This document shows positions 43,864 through 51,912 of a stretch of 64,000 nucleotides of DNA, piece by piece (position 1 is the stretch's first letter; every line of letters begins with the position of its first letter). The stretch covers positions 186,001-250,000 of the forward strand of contig NZ_FODC01000005.1 in assembly GCF_900110275.1 (NCBI RefSeq), read 5' to 3'. The position numbers and the translations under genes are program-made. The notes below the pieces were generated by a model, which saw only the letters and a program-made list of their open reading frames with translations, searched no databases and had not been told where the DNA came from. This stretch comes from Duganella sp. CF517. Its GTDB lineage: Bacteria; Pseudomonadota; Gammaproteobacteria; Burkholderiales; Burkholderiaceae_D.

Positions 43864-44748
43864 TTAACCGAAGCGCGCGGCGGGAACGCCGGCCACTTCC
43901 ACCCGCACCGAGAACAGCGAACCCGTCAGCGGGAACTTGGCGAGCTCCTCGGGCGTGTTGTCTTCGCTGGCGGTGGTGATGAACAAGGTTTTCAGGTCCG
44001 GGCCGCCGAACGTGCACGAGGCCGGGTTGCGCACCGGCACCGGGATGGTTTCCAGCAGTTCGCCTTGCGGCGAGTAGCGGCACACGCGCGAGCCGCCCCA
44101 TTGCGCGACCCAGACGCAGTTTTCGCTGTCGACCGTCATGCCGTCCGGCGCGCCTTCCTTGTCGAATTCGAACTGGCGCCACACGCGCGGCTCGCCCACC
44201 GTGCCGTCGGCCGCCAGCGGATAGGCGTAGGTGCGGCCTTCGAAACTGTCGGTGTGGTACATCGTGGCGCCGTCGTTGCTGAACGCCGGGCCGTTGCAGA
44301 TGTGATAGCCGTCGTCGGCCACGGTCAAGCTCAAGTCCTTGTCGAGGCGGAACAACATGCCGATCGCCTGCGCGTAATCGGTGTTGTGCATCGAACCGGC
44401 CCAGATGCGGCCGGCGCCGTCGACCTTGGCGTCGTTCATGCGCAGGCCGCTGCCTTCGGGGAACGGCCGCGCCAGGTATTCGATGCGCAGCTCGGGCTCG
44501 AGCCAGACGCGGGCGATGCCGTCGCGCAGGCCGGCCATGAAGCCGTCGCCGTCGCGGCGGGCGATCAGCCAGCAGATGTAGTCCGGCATGGTCCAGCTGT
44601 GACGCTCGCCGCTGGCGGTGTCCAGCGCATGCAACGTTTGATTTTTCAGGTCGACGAAATACAGGCGGTTTTGCTCCGCCACCCACAACGGGCCCTCGCC
44701 CAGTTGCGCGCCCACTTCCCACAGACATTGCACGTCATGCTTGCTCAT
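43864..44748 (-). CDS. SMP-30/gluconolactonase family lactonase
   Basis: This 294-residue six-bladed beta-propeller hydrolyses sugar lactones. The metal ligands are all present: Glu in QLGEGPLW, Asn in LRMNDAK, Asn in HICNGPAFS and Asp in APDGMTVD. It is encoded with dgoK and dgoA, so it most likely opens D-galactono-lactone made by the SDR dehydrogenase. It contrasts with the paralogue at 28210-29166, which lacks these residues. It is 25 nt downstream of dgoA. Confidence 0.93.
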   Translation of the reverse strand: MSKHDVQCLWEVGAQLGEGPLWVAEQNRLYFVDLKNQTLHALDTASGERHSWTMPDYICWLIARRDGDGFMAGLRDGIARVWLEPELRIEYLARPFPEGSGLRMNDAKVDGAGRIWAGSMHNTDYAQAIGMLFRLDKDLSLTVADDGYHICNGPAFSNDGATMYHTDSFEGRTYAYPLAADGTVGEPRVWRQFEFDKEGAPDGMTVDSENCVWVAQWGGSRVCRYSPQGELLETIPVPVRNPASCTFGGPDLKTLFITTASEDNTPEELAKFPLTGSLFSVRVEVAGVPAARFG

Positions 44749-44773
44749 TGGTTTTATCCCAGGATGAAAGGAA

Positions 44774-45394
44774 TCAGGCGGCCAGGCCGCGCCAGGTGTT
44801 GACGAACGCGGCCGCGCGTTCGCCGAGCTGCTCGATCGTCACGCCGGGCGTGTAGAGCGCGCCGCCGATGCCGAAGCCGGTCGCGCCAGCCTTGACCCAG
44901 CCCGGCATCGTCTCGGGTGTGACGCCGCCCACCGGCCACATCGGGGTGCCGGCCGGCACCACGCTGAGCATGGCCTTCAGGCCGCCGTGGCCGATCATCT
45001 CGGCCGGGAACAGTTTCAGCGCGTGGGCGCCGGCGTCCAGCGCGGCGAACGCCTCGGTCGGCGTGGCCACGCCGGGGGCGCAATACATGCCCAGGTCGGC
45101 GGCGCGGCGGATCGCCGCCGGATTGCAATTGGGCGACACCAGCAGGCGCCCGCCCGCTTCGTACACGGCTTCGACGTGCCCGACGTTGAGCATGGTGCCG
45201 CCGCCGACCAGGGTGCCGGGCAAATTCAGTTTGACCATCGAGGCGATGCACTCGAGCGCGCCGGGACGGTTCAACGGCACCTCGAGCGCGCGGAAGCCGG
45301 CGTCGTACAGCGTTTGGGCGACCGCGACGGCCTCGGCCGGTTGCAGGCCGCGCAGGATGGCGACCAGCGGAGTGGTTGGATGGGAAATAGTCAT
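44774..45394 (-). CDS. dgoA: 2-dehydro-3-deoxy-6-phosphogalactonate aldolase
   Basis: This 206-residue class I aldolase splits KDPGal into pyruvate and glyceraldehyde-3-phosphate. The KDPG/KDPGal aldolase features are there: catalytic Glu in ALEVPLNRPG, LVGGGTML, VSPNCN and the Schiff-base lysine in AHALKLFPAE. The ATG at 45394 follows AGGG. It lies two bases after dgoK, so the two are cotranscribed. Confidence 0.95.
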   Translation of the reverse strand: MTISHPTTPLVAILRGLQPAEAVAVAQTLYDAGFRALEVPLNRPGALECIASMVKLNLPGTLVGGGTMLNVGHVEAVYEAGGRLLVSPNCNPAAIRRAADLGMYCAPGVATPTEAFAALDAGAHALKLFPAEMIGHGGLKAMLSVVPAGTPMWPVGGVTPETMPGWVKAGATGFGIGGALYTPGVTIEQLGERAAAFVNTWRGLAA

Positions 45395-45396
45395 GA

Positions 45397-46314
45397 TCAG
45401 CCCTGCTTGATGAATTGGGAAATCGCCGTGCAGTACACGTGATGGGGATCGAGCACTTCGCATTTTAAGCCGAAGTGGGCGGCGGCGGCGGCGTAGCGGG
45501 CGGCCAGCGCCGGCGAGCCGATAACGGTGATGCCGGCGCCGTTGCCGTCGGCCGGCAGTTCGCGGGCAGAATGCGCAACATCGGCGAACTCGGCGCCGAT
45601 CAGCAAACCGCTGACGACGGCGGCGGCCTGCTGCTGCGGCCAGGTGCGCGAGACCACGCCGGCGCGCACGCGGAACAAGGTGTTCGACAGCGGCTCGTTG
45701 CGCGCGGCCTGGTTCAGCCCGGTGGCGAAGCCTTCGGCGTCGGTGGTGTCGCCGGCCATCATCGACGACAGGGTGCCGCCGGCCGACAACATGGCGAACA
45801 ATTCGCCGGTCATGTAGGTGGCGAAGGACTGGATCACGCCGTCGCGCAGCAGCACCCATTTGCTATGGGTGCCGGGCAACACCAGCCAGCCGTCGCGCTT
45901 GCCCAGCGCCACGGCGCCGAGCAGTTGCGTTTCCTCGCCGCGCATCACGTCGACGGCGGCGCCGTCGCGGTAGCAATAGCCGGGAACGATGTGGCAGCGG
46001 CCGGCCCAGGCCGGATCGATGACGGGCGCCAGGTGTTGCGGCAACTCGGTCAGCGGCACGGCGGCGTCCAGATAGTTGACCTCCTGCCAGCCGGAGGCGC
46101 TGCCGACCATGCCGGACATGATCACCGGCACGTCGCTATCGAGGTGCATGGCATCGAGCAAGCCGTCCAGCGAGGCGCTGAAACGCTCGCGGCCGCCGAC
46201 CGCCAGCATGCCCTGGCCGTCTTCATGTTCCGCCAGGCAGTTGCCTTGCTGGTCGATCAGATAGGCGCGGCGGTTGCTGGTGCCCCAGTCGACGCCCAGA
46301 ATTGTCTTTTCCAC
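45397..46314 (-). CDS. dgoK: 2-dehydro-3-deoxygalactonokinase
   Basis: This 305-residue ATP-dependent kinase phosphorylates 2-dehydro-3-deoxygalactonate. The DgoK signature ILGVDWGTSNRRAYLID opens the protein, with MSGMVGSASGW and VLPGTHSKWV further in. I chose GTG at 46314 because AAGGA lies nine bases upstream; the longer reading from 46353 has no ribosome site. It heads the minus-strand operon dgoK-dgoA-lactonase-GH53. Confidence 0.94.
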   Translation of the reverse strand: MEKTILGVDWGTSNRRAYLIDQQGNCLAEHEDGQGMLAVGGRERFSASLDGLLDAMHLDSDVPVIMSGMVGSASGWQEVNYLDAAVPLTELPQHLAPVIDPAWAGRCHIVPGYCYRDGAAVDVMRGEETQLLGAVALGKRDGWLVLPGTHSKWVLLRDGVIQSFATYMTGELFAMLSAGGTLSSMMAGDTTDAEGFATGLNQAARNEPLSNTLFRVRAGVVSRTWPQQQAAAVVSGLLIGAEFADVAHSARELPADGNGAGITVIGSPALAARYAAAAAHFGLKCEVLDPHHVYCTAISQFIKQG

Positions 46315-46515
46315 TAGTCGGTGTCCTTTTCTTATGGTGCGAAGATGGTACAAAAATGGCTATAGTGCCGCCAATGAATTATCTCGCGCAACTGATACCA
46401 AAATAATATAGACAATAATATAGACCTTGAGCATCCCGTGACGCCCGGCCGGTTTGCGCTACGACAAGCGGTGCCGGCGGCTAGCCTCCTATAGTTATTC
46501 AACACGGGAGGTTCC

Positions 46516-47316
46516 ATGAGCGCGGCCGACGTCCACCAACATACCAAACAGCAAGACTTCGACACGCTGGCGCGCCAGCTCGGACTCAAGCCGCGCGACC
46601 CGTGGGTGGGCGGCAGGGTCGATTATGAATGGGATCAGCTGCGCATGGTATTGGACGTCATGCCGCTGCGCCTGCCGGACATGCAGATCCTCGAATTCGG
46701 CTGCAACATCGGCGCCTCGGCCATCCTGTTTTCCTACCTGGGCGCCAAGGTCAGCGCCACCGACGATTCGGCCGACTGGGTCGCGCTGGCGCGCCTGAAC
46801 GCCGCGCGCTACGGCATCGACAATATCGACTTCGCCCACGTCGCCGACTCGCGCCGCCTGCCCTACGCCGACGGCCAGTTCAGCCTGATCGCCTGCAACA
46901 GCGTGCTCGAATACGTGGCGCCGGCCGAGCTGTCGGCCGTGCAGCGCGAGCTCGACCGCGTGCTCGCGCCGGGCGGGTTGATCTTGCTGACCGGGTCCAG
47001 CAACCGGATCTGGCCGCGCGAAGCGCACAGCGGACGCTGGCTGGTGAATTACCTGCCGCGCTGGATCGATCGCGTGCTCGGCAAGCCGCTGCCGCGCGGC
47101 GTCTGGCCGTGGGCGATGCGGCGCGGCTTCGGTCCCCACTACGACAATCTGGACACCGCCCACCCCGACAATTTCCTGCTGCGCTCGCGTTTGCGCGGCG
47201 GCGCCGACGTCCGCAGCCTGCAGCCGCTGTTGTGGCTGGCGCGCCGGCTGGGCATCGGCCCGGGCATGCTGACGCCCAATATCTGCTGTTTCCTGCAAAA
47301 ACACGCGCTTTCATAG
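46516..47316 (+). CDS. Class I SAM-dependent methyltransferase
   Basis: This 266-residue methyltransferase has motif I ILEFGCNIGASA at residues 56-67, motif II-like VSATDDSADW, and NSVLEYVAPAEL in the motif IV position, as in the Methyltransf_11 family. The substrate is not predictable; such proteins often modify glycans, lipids or small molecules. The region after residue 160 (PREAHSGRWLVNYLPRWIDR) is shared by methyltransferases of surface-glycan loci. It is a single gene with GGGAGG upstream of the ATG. Confidence 0.85.
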   Translation: MSAADVHQHTKQQDFDTLARQLGLKPRDPWVGGRVDYEWDQLRMVLDVMPLRLPDMQILEFGCNIGASAILFSYLGAKVSATDDSADWVALARLNAARYGIDNIDFAHVADSRRLPYADGQFSLIACNSVLEYVAPAELSAVQRELDRVLAPGGLILLTGSSNRIWPREAHSGRWLVNYLPRWIDRVLGKPLPRGVWPWAMRRGFGPHYDNLDTAHPDNFLLRSRLRGGADVRSLQPLLWLARRLGIGPGMLTPNICCFLQKHALS

Positions 47317-47396
47317 GCGAACTGGAGGGTTCAAGTTGCCCGATGGATGCCTTTGGTTTAGTATGGCCGTCAACAAAATAGTCCAGGCTATCCCTT

Positions 47397-47963
47397 ATGG
47401 CATCTCGCTCTCCGTCCCCCCGCACCTTGGCCATCGCCGGCGCCGCCGCCGTCGCGCTGGCCATCGGCGTGGGTGTTTATTTGAACAACACGGCGCCGGT
47501 GGCGGCGCCGCCGGCGCCGGTCAAGCCGGCCGAGCCGGTCGTCGCCAGCAAGGCGCCGCCGGCCAAGGCGCCGCGCCCCGCGCCGCCGCGTCCGGCCGCC
47601 AGCGAACCGGCCGCGCAGGCCGAACCGAAGGCCACCCGCACCAAGGAACAAGCGTCGGCCGCGCTGATGGCGCTGCCGGAACTGCAACAGTGGTCGTCGA
47701 TGCTGGAGAAAAGCTCCGGCGGCAAAGTGCGCGGCGCGCTGATCGAATACGATCCGACCCCGCGCAAGCTCAACGGCAAAAGCTACTGGCAGTTCAGCTT
47801 TGTCGAAAACAGCGCCGAATCGGCGCAGCGCTGGGAAAGCTTCCTGGTCTCGTCGAGCGACGACGAGATCCTGGTCGAAGACGCCACCAACGACGAGGTC
47901 ATCAGCCTGGCGCGCTGGCGCCGGGAAAAGCATCCGGAAAAGCGCATCAACATCGACGGCTAA
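47397..47963 (+). CDS. Hypothetical inner-membrane-anchored protein
   Basis: This 188-residue protein has a single N-terminal membrane anchor (residues 10-28) and a Pro/Ala/Lys-rich periplasmic linker (34-85). A small C-terminal domain (95-188) includes LNGKSYWQFSFVENSAES and ends WRREKHPEKRINIDG. The layout resembles periplasm-spanning accessory proteins, but no family is recognised. It overlaps the converging MFS gene by four bases. Confidence 0.8.
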   Translation: MASRSPSPRTLAIAGAAAVALAIGVGVYLNNTAPVAAPPAPVKPAEPVVASKAPPAKAPRPAPPRPAASEPAAQAEPKATRTKEQASAALMALPELQQWSSMLEKSSGGKVRGALIEYDPTPRKLNGKSYWQFSFVENSAESAQRWESFLVSSSDDEILVEDATNDEVISLARWRREKHPEKRINIDG

Positions 47964-49228
47964 GCGGCCGACGCCGCCTTGCGCTCCCGCGGCGCCGGCG
48001 TCGCGCCCGCCGCGCTGGCCACCGTCCCCACCCACAGCACCGAGAACACGGTCAGCCCGGCCGCGATCCAGCCGTTCCACGCGTAGCCGACAATGTGGCC
48101 GGCCGCGTCCGTATGCAGGGTCAGTCCGCCCAGCAAGGCGCCGACGCCGCTGCCCAGCTGCTGGATCGCCGCGTTGGCGCTGAGGAAGGCGCCGCGCTTG
48201 GACGGCTCCGGCACGGTCGTCATCAACGCCTGCAACGGAATCGTGCGCCCGGACACCGCCGTCATGAAGAACGGGAAGAACAGGATCACCGCCACCAGCG
48301 GCATGACCGGCATGTGCGTCATGAACATCATCGGCAGCACCGACAGCAGCGCCAGATAGCGGTAGACCTTGTGCGCGCCGGCGCGGTCCGACCACTTGCC
48401 CACCAGGCGCGCGCTGACCAGCGTGGCCAGGCCGCCGGCCAGATACACATAGGTGATCTCCGCCGGTTTGACGCCCAGGTTGTTGACCAGCACCGGCGAG
48501 ATGAACGGGATCACCAGCATGCCCGTCATCATGTTGACGAAGGACAGCGCGAACGCCCTCAAATGGTTGGGCACGCGGTACAGGGCGATCAAATTCGGCA
48601 GCACGGCCGACAGCGGCACCCGATGCGTCAGATGGCCCGTAATGGACGGCAGCGTGCGCGCGCCCAGCGCCCAGATCACCAACGAGAACAGCACCAGCAG
48701 ATAGAACGGCGACGCCCAGCCGAAGTGCGCGGCCAGCATCACGCCGGCCGGCACGCCGACCACCGCCGCCAGGCTGAACGAGGTCATCACGATGCCGGTG
48801 GCCGCGCCGCGCCGGTGGGCCGGAATCAGGTCGCCGATGATGGCCATGACGATCGCGCCGAGCACGCCGCCGGTCACGCCGGCGAACGCCCGCGACAGCA
48901 CCAGCACGTGGAAATTGGGGGCGATGGCGCACGCCAGGTTGGACAAGGTGAACAGCGCGAACATCCACAGCAGCAATTGCTTGCGGTCGAAGCGGTCGAT
49001 ATACATCGCCGCCAGCAGGCCGGACAGGCCGGCGCACCACGCATAGGCCGACACCGCGCCGGACACGGCGGCCGGCGTGATCGCGAACGCCTGCATCAAC
49101 TGCGGCGCGAGGGGCATCATCACCATGAAATCCATGATGACGGTGAATTGGGTCAGCGCCAGCAGCCACAGGACCAGGCGCTCGCGCGCCGGGGCCAGGG
49201 TGGGCGAGGGAGGAACGGTCATGCTCAT
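47960..49228 (-). CDS. MFS transporter, drug-efflux (DHA1) type
   Basis: This 422-residue inner-membrane protein has twelve hydrophobic segments and the DHA1 loop motif SGLLAAMYIDRFDRKQLLL between TM2 and TM3. LSRAFAGVTGGVLGAIVMAI matches TM4-5 of multidrug exporters. It overlaps the upstream padR-type gene by four bases (49225-49228), so it is the probable target of that repressor. Substrate unknown. Confidence 0.93.
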   Translation of the reverse strand: MSMTVPPSPTLAPARERLVLWLLALTQFTVIMDFMVMMPLAPQLMQAFAITPAAVSGAVSAYAWCAGLSGLLAAMYIDRFDRKQLLLWMFALFTLSNLACAIAPNFHVLVLSRAFAGVTGGVLGAIVMAIIGDLIPAHRRGAATGIVMTSFSLAAVVGVPAGVMLAAHFGWASPFYLLVLFSLVIWALGARTLPSITGHLTHRVPLSAVLPNLIALYRVPNHLRAFALSFVNMMTGMLVIPFISPVLVNNLGVKPAEITYVYLAGGLATLVSARLVGKWSDRAGAHKVYRYLALLSVLPMMFMTHMPVMPLVAVILFFPFFMTAVSGRTIPLQALMTTVPEPSKRGAFLSANAAIQQLGSGVGALLGGLTLHTDAAGHIVGYAWNGWIAAGLTVFSVLWVGTVASAAGATPAPRERKAASAA

Positions 49229-49755
49229 TCCAGCGCCAGGATCTCGGCCGTCGTGCGGCGCAGGATCGCCCGGATGTGCTCCAGCTTGGCCGCACTTGGG
49301 TGGTTTTCCTGGCCCTGCGCGATGACCGCGTGCTTGAGCTCATGCATGATCGTGCGCAGGTCGTCGCGCGACTCGGCCGGATCGCTCATGCGCGCCACGA
49401 TGGCGTCGACGAACTGGCGGTTCTCGGCCAGGAAGGCCTCGCCCTCGGCGGTGATGGTATGCAGCTTCTTGTTGCCGTCGGCGCTGGCCGAGACATGGCC
49501 CATATCGAGCAGCATCGACAGCAGCGGATAGATCGCGCCGGGGCTGGGCGTGTAGCCGCCGCCGGAACGCTGCTCCAGTTCCTTGATGATCTCGTAGCCA
49601 TGGCGCGGCTTTTCCGAAATCAACTGCAACACGATGTAGCGCATGGCGCCGGCATCGAACATTTTCGGGCCGCGGCCGCGACCGCCTCCGCCGCCATGAT
49701 GCGGACCATGCGCCGCGCGCGGATGATGATGATGATGATGTGAAAAACCAAACAT
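49225..49755 (-). CDS. PadR family regulator with His/Gly-rich N terminus
   Basis: This 176-residue protein has a PadR winged helix at about residues 35-115 (YIVLQLISEKPRHGYEIIKE, then GAIYPLLSMLLDMG) and a C-terminal dimerisation helix. The first 30 residues are unusual, with six consecutive histidines, more histidines and a Gly run, which may bind metal ions. I chose the ATG at 49755, behind GAAGGGAG. The gene is coupled to the MFS efflux gene and preceded by a four-fold 15-bp operator array, so it probably represses its own operon until an inducer binds. Confidence 0.92.
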   Translation of the reverse strand: MFGFSHHHHHHPRAAHGPHHGGGGGRGRGPKMFDAGAMRYIVLQLISEKPRHGYEIIKELEQRSGGGYTPSPGAIYPLLSMLLDMGHVSASADGNKKLHTITAEGEAFLAENRQFVDAIVARMSDPAESRDDLRTIMHELKHAVIAQGQENHPSAAKLEHIRAILRRTTAEILALE

Positions 49756-49769
49756 TTTGAACTCCCTTC

Positions 49770-49825
49770 GATATAACACGTTAAGATATAAATTATTACG
49801 ATATAACTTATTAAGATATATCTTA
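49770..49825. promoter_or_regulatory. Four GATATA repeats with 15-bp phasing (PadR operator array)
   Basis: GATATA occurs at 49770, 49785, 49800 and 49815, each exactly 15 bp apart, with similar flanks (GATATAAnnnnTTAA-like). The last copy forms the perfect palindrome TAAGATATATCTTA at 49812-49825. The array lies between 15 and 70 nt upstream of the PadR gene, so it overlaps the ribosome and promoter region, as expected for an autoregulatory operator. Confidence 0.7.
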
Positions 49826-49880
49826 TCCTATTTTTAGCAGAGTTCAAGCGGCGATTTGTAACAAGCAACGCCGGAACGAA

Positions 49881-49905
49881 AAAAGCAGACCGTCGGGTCT
49901 GCTTT
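49881..49905 (-). terminator. Terminator after the glucokinase/HexR gene
   Basis: AAAAGCAGAC and GTCTGCTTTT form a perfect 10-bp stem around CGTCGG, 22 nt after the glk stop on the minus strand, with extra T beyond. It is symmetric enough to work in both directions. Confidence 0.88.
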
Positions 49906-49926
49906 TTGGTGGGGGACGTTGGGCGC

Positions 49927-51801
49927 CTAGCTGTCGAGGTGGGAGATCAGCAGGCGCCGGTTGTCGGTTTCGCCGCTCTTGGCCTTGGGCTGCACCACCA
50001 CGCGCGAGTTCTGCGTGTCGAGCGAGATGCCGACCGACAGGATGTCGATCAGCAGCAGCTGCAGGATGCGCGAGATCATCGACAGGAAGGTGGTGCTGTC
50101 CTCGGTGTGGTCGACCGCCAGGCAGACGCTGGCCTTCTTGGCCAGCGGCGAATTGCTGGCCGTGATGGCGATGACGTCGGCGCCGGCCGCGCGCGCCGCG
50201 TCGACCGCTTCCAGCAGGTCCGGCAGCTTGCCGGAGTTGGAAATGGCGATCACCACGTCGCCCGGATTGAGCAGCTCGGCCGCCAACGTCAGCAAGTGCG
50301 AGTCGCCGTAGGCCGACGTCGGAATGCGGAAGCGGAAGAACTTGTGCTGGCCGTCCAGCGCCACCACGCGCGAATTGCCCATCGCGTAAAACTCGACCCG
50401 CTTGGCCTTGGCCACCAGCGCGATCGCCTTGTCGAGCGAGCGCACGTCCAGCTGGTCGCGGAATTTCAAGATCGCGGAAACGGTATTGTCGATGACCTTG
50501 GCGCTCAGGTCGTGCGTGCTGTCGCTGACCCGCACCTGGCTGTGGCGGACCGGGATCGCGCCCGTCAGGCTGCTGGCGAACTTCAGTTTGAAATCGGCCA
50601 GGCCGAGGAATCCGAGCGAGCGGCAGAAGCGGATCACGGTCGGCTGGCTCACCTCCGCCAGGCGCGCGATGTCGGCGATCGGTTCGTTGAGCACCAGGCG
50701 CGGCTGCTCCAGCACCAGCTGCGCGACGCGCTGCTCGGCCGGCGTCAGTTCGTGCTGCAGATGCTGCACGCGCTCCATCAGCGTGTTGGCGCCGCTGCGT
50801 CCGCGCAGGTGCTCGGACAAGATCGTCGCCACGCCGTAGAAGGCCGGATTCGGCGTCGTGATCACGTAGGTCGGAATCTCCGACAAATAGCTGGTGAAGC
50901 GGCCCTTGGCTTCGAAGCGCGAGCGGAACGGCGAAGTGGCGAACCAATCCCCCATGCGCGGCACGATGCCGCCGCCGATGAACATGCCGCCGAACGCGCC
51001 CAGCGTGACGGCCAGGTTGGCGGTGGCGCCGCCCAGCATCGCGCAGAAGCATTCCAACACTTCGAGGCACAGCGGGTCCTTGTCGGTCAGCGCGCCGGCC
51101 ATGATCTCCTGCGACGTCAGGTCGCGCACCTGGCGGCCATTGCGCTTGGCGATGGCGCGGTAGATGATCTCCATGCCGGGGCCGGAAATCAGGCGCTCGG
51201 TCGAGACGTGCGACCAGGTCTGCCACGCGTACTGCAGGATCGAATATTCGCGCTCGTCGGCCGGGGCGAAGTTGGTGTGGCCGCCCTCGGAACCGAGCGT
51301 GACGAAACCGTCGACGGTCGGGATCACGCCGGACACGCCAAGGCCGGTGCCCGGTCCCAGCACGCCGATGACGGAGTTCGACGCCGGTTTGCCGCCGCCC
51401 ACCTGCATCAGGTCCGCCGGCTTGAGGCCCGGCAGCGACATCGCCAGCGCCGTGAAGTCGTTGACCACTAATAAAGTGTGCAGGCCGAGCGCGCGGCGCA
51501 CTTCGTCGGTGGAGAATTCCCAATCGCGGTTGGTCATGCGCACATGGTCGCCGCTGACCGGGTTGGCCACCGCCAGCGCGGCGTGGTTCAAGGTGATGTC
51601 GGCGTGGTCGGACAGGTACGATCGCAGCATGGCGACGATGTCGCTAAAGTCGTCGCACTTGAGCACACGCACGGCGCGGAATTCGCCGGGGGCCGTTTGC
51701 AAAGCGAAGCGCGCGTGCGTCGCGCCGATGTCGGCCAGCAGGCGCGGGCCGTCGGCGAACGCCGTGCGGTTGAGTTTTTGGTCTACTTCAGCTTGTTTCA
51801 T
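49927..51801 (-). CDS. glk: Bifunctional glucokinase / RpiR-HexR family regulator
   Basis: This 624-residue fusion has two halves. Residues 1-about 325 are a bacterial glucokinase (LLADIGATHARFAL, VVNDFTALAMSLPG, VLGPGTGLGVSG and the histidine of SEGGHTNFAPA). Residues about 340-624 are an RpiR-type regulator with helix-turn-helix (ISDIARLAEVSQPTVIRFCR-like region) and a SIS sugar-phosphate-binding domain. The fusion is well known in Burkholderiales. The kinase makes glucose-6-phosphate, and the regulator half senses Entner-Doudoroff intermediates. It lies 111 nt downstream of the alpha-glucosidase gene in the same direction, linking glucose release to phosphorylation. Confidence 0.94.
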   Translation of the reverse strand: MKQAEVDQKLNRTAFADGPRLLADIGATHARFALQTAPGEFRAVRVLKCDDFSDIVAMLRSYLSDHADITLNHAALAVANPVSGDHVRMTNRDWEFSTDEVRRALGLHTLLVVNDFTALAMSLPGLKPADLMQVGGGKPASNSVIGVLGPGTGLGVSGVIPTVDGFVTLGSEGGHTNFAPADEREYSILQYAWQTWSHVSTERLISGPGMEIIYRAIAKRNGRQVRDLTSQEIMAGALTDKDPLCLEVLECFCAMLGGATANLAVTLGAFGGMFIGGGIVPRMGDWFATSPFRSRFEAKGRFTSYLSEIPTYVITTPNPAFYGVATILSEHLRGRSGANTLMERVQHLQHELTPAEQRVAQLVLEQPRLVLNEPIADIARLAEVSQPTVIRFCRSLGFLGLADFKLKFASSLTGAIPVRHSQVRVSDSTHDLSAKVIDNTVSAILKFRDQLDVRSLDKAIALVAKAKRVEFYAMGNSRVVALDGQHKFFRFRIPTSAYGDSHLLTLAAELLNPGDVVIAISNSGKLPDLLEAVDAARAAGADVIAITASNSPLAKKASVCLAVDHTEDSTTFLSMISRILQLLLIDILSVGISLDTQNSRVVVQPKAKSGETDNRRLLISHLDS

Positions 51802-51885
51802 CGTTCGATTCAGTCAAAACAGTTGGCGGAAGCATACCCGAAATATCTGGTGTTAAGAAGCTAAGAGAGCGCGAACTGAAAGCAA

Positions 51886-51906
51886 ACGGCGGCAAATCGC
51901 CGCCGT
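51886..51906 (-). other. Hairpin between alpha-glucosidase and glk genes
   Basis: ACGGCGGC and GCCGCCGT form a perfect 8-bp stem with a five-base loop, seven bases after the alpha-glucosidase stop. The following T-run is weak, so it may only partly terminate before glk. Confidence 0.55.
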
Positions 51907-51912
51907 CCGCCC

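Noticed and set aside
49720..49740. ATGATG trinucleotide run considered as a satellite
   Set aside because: It encodes the histidine run in the PadR N terminus and is short.
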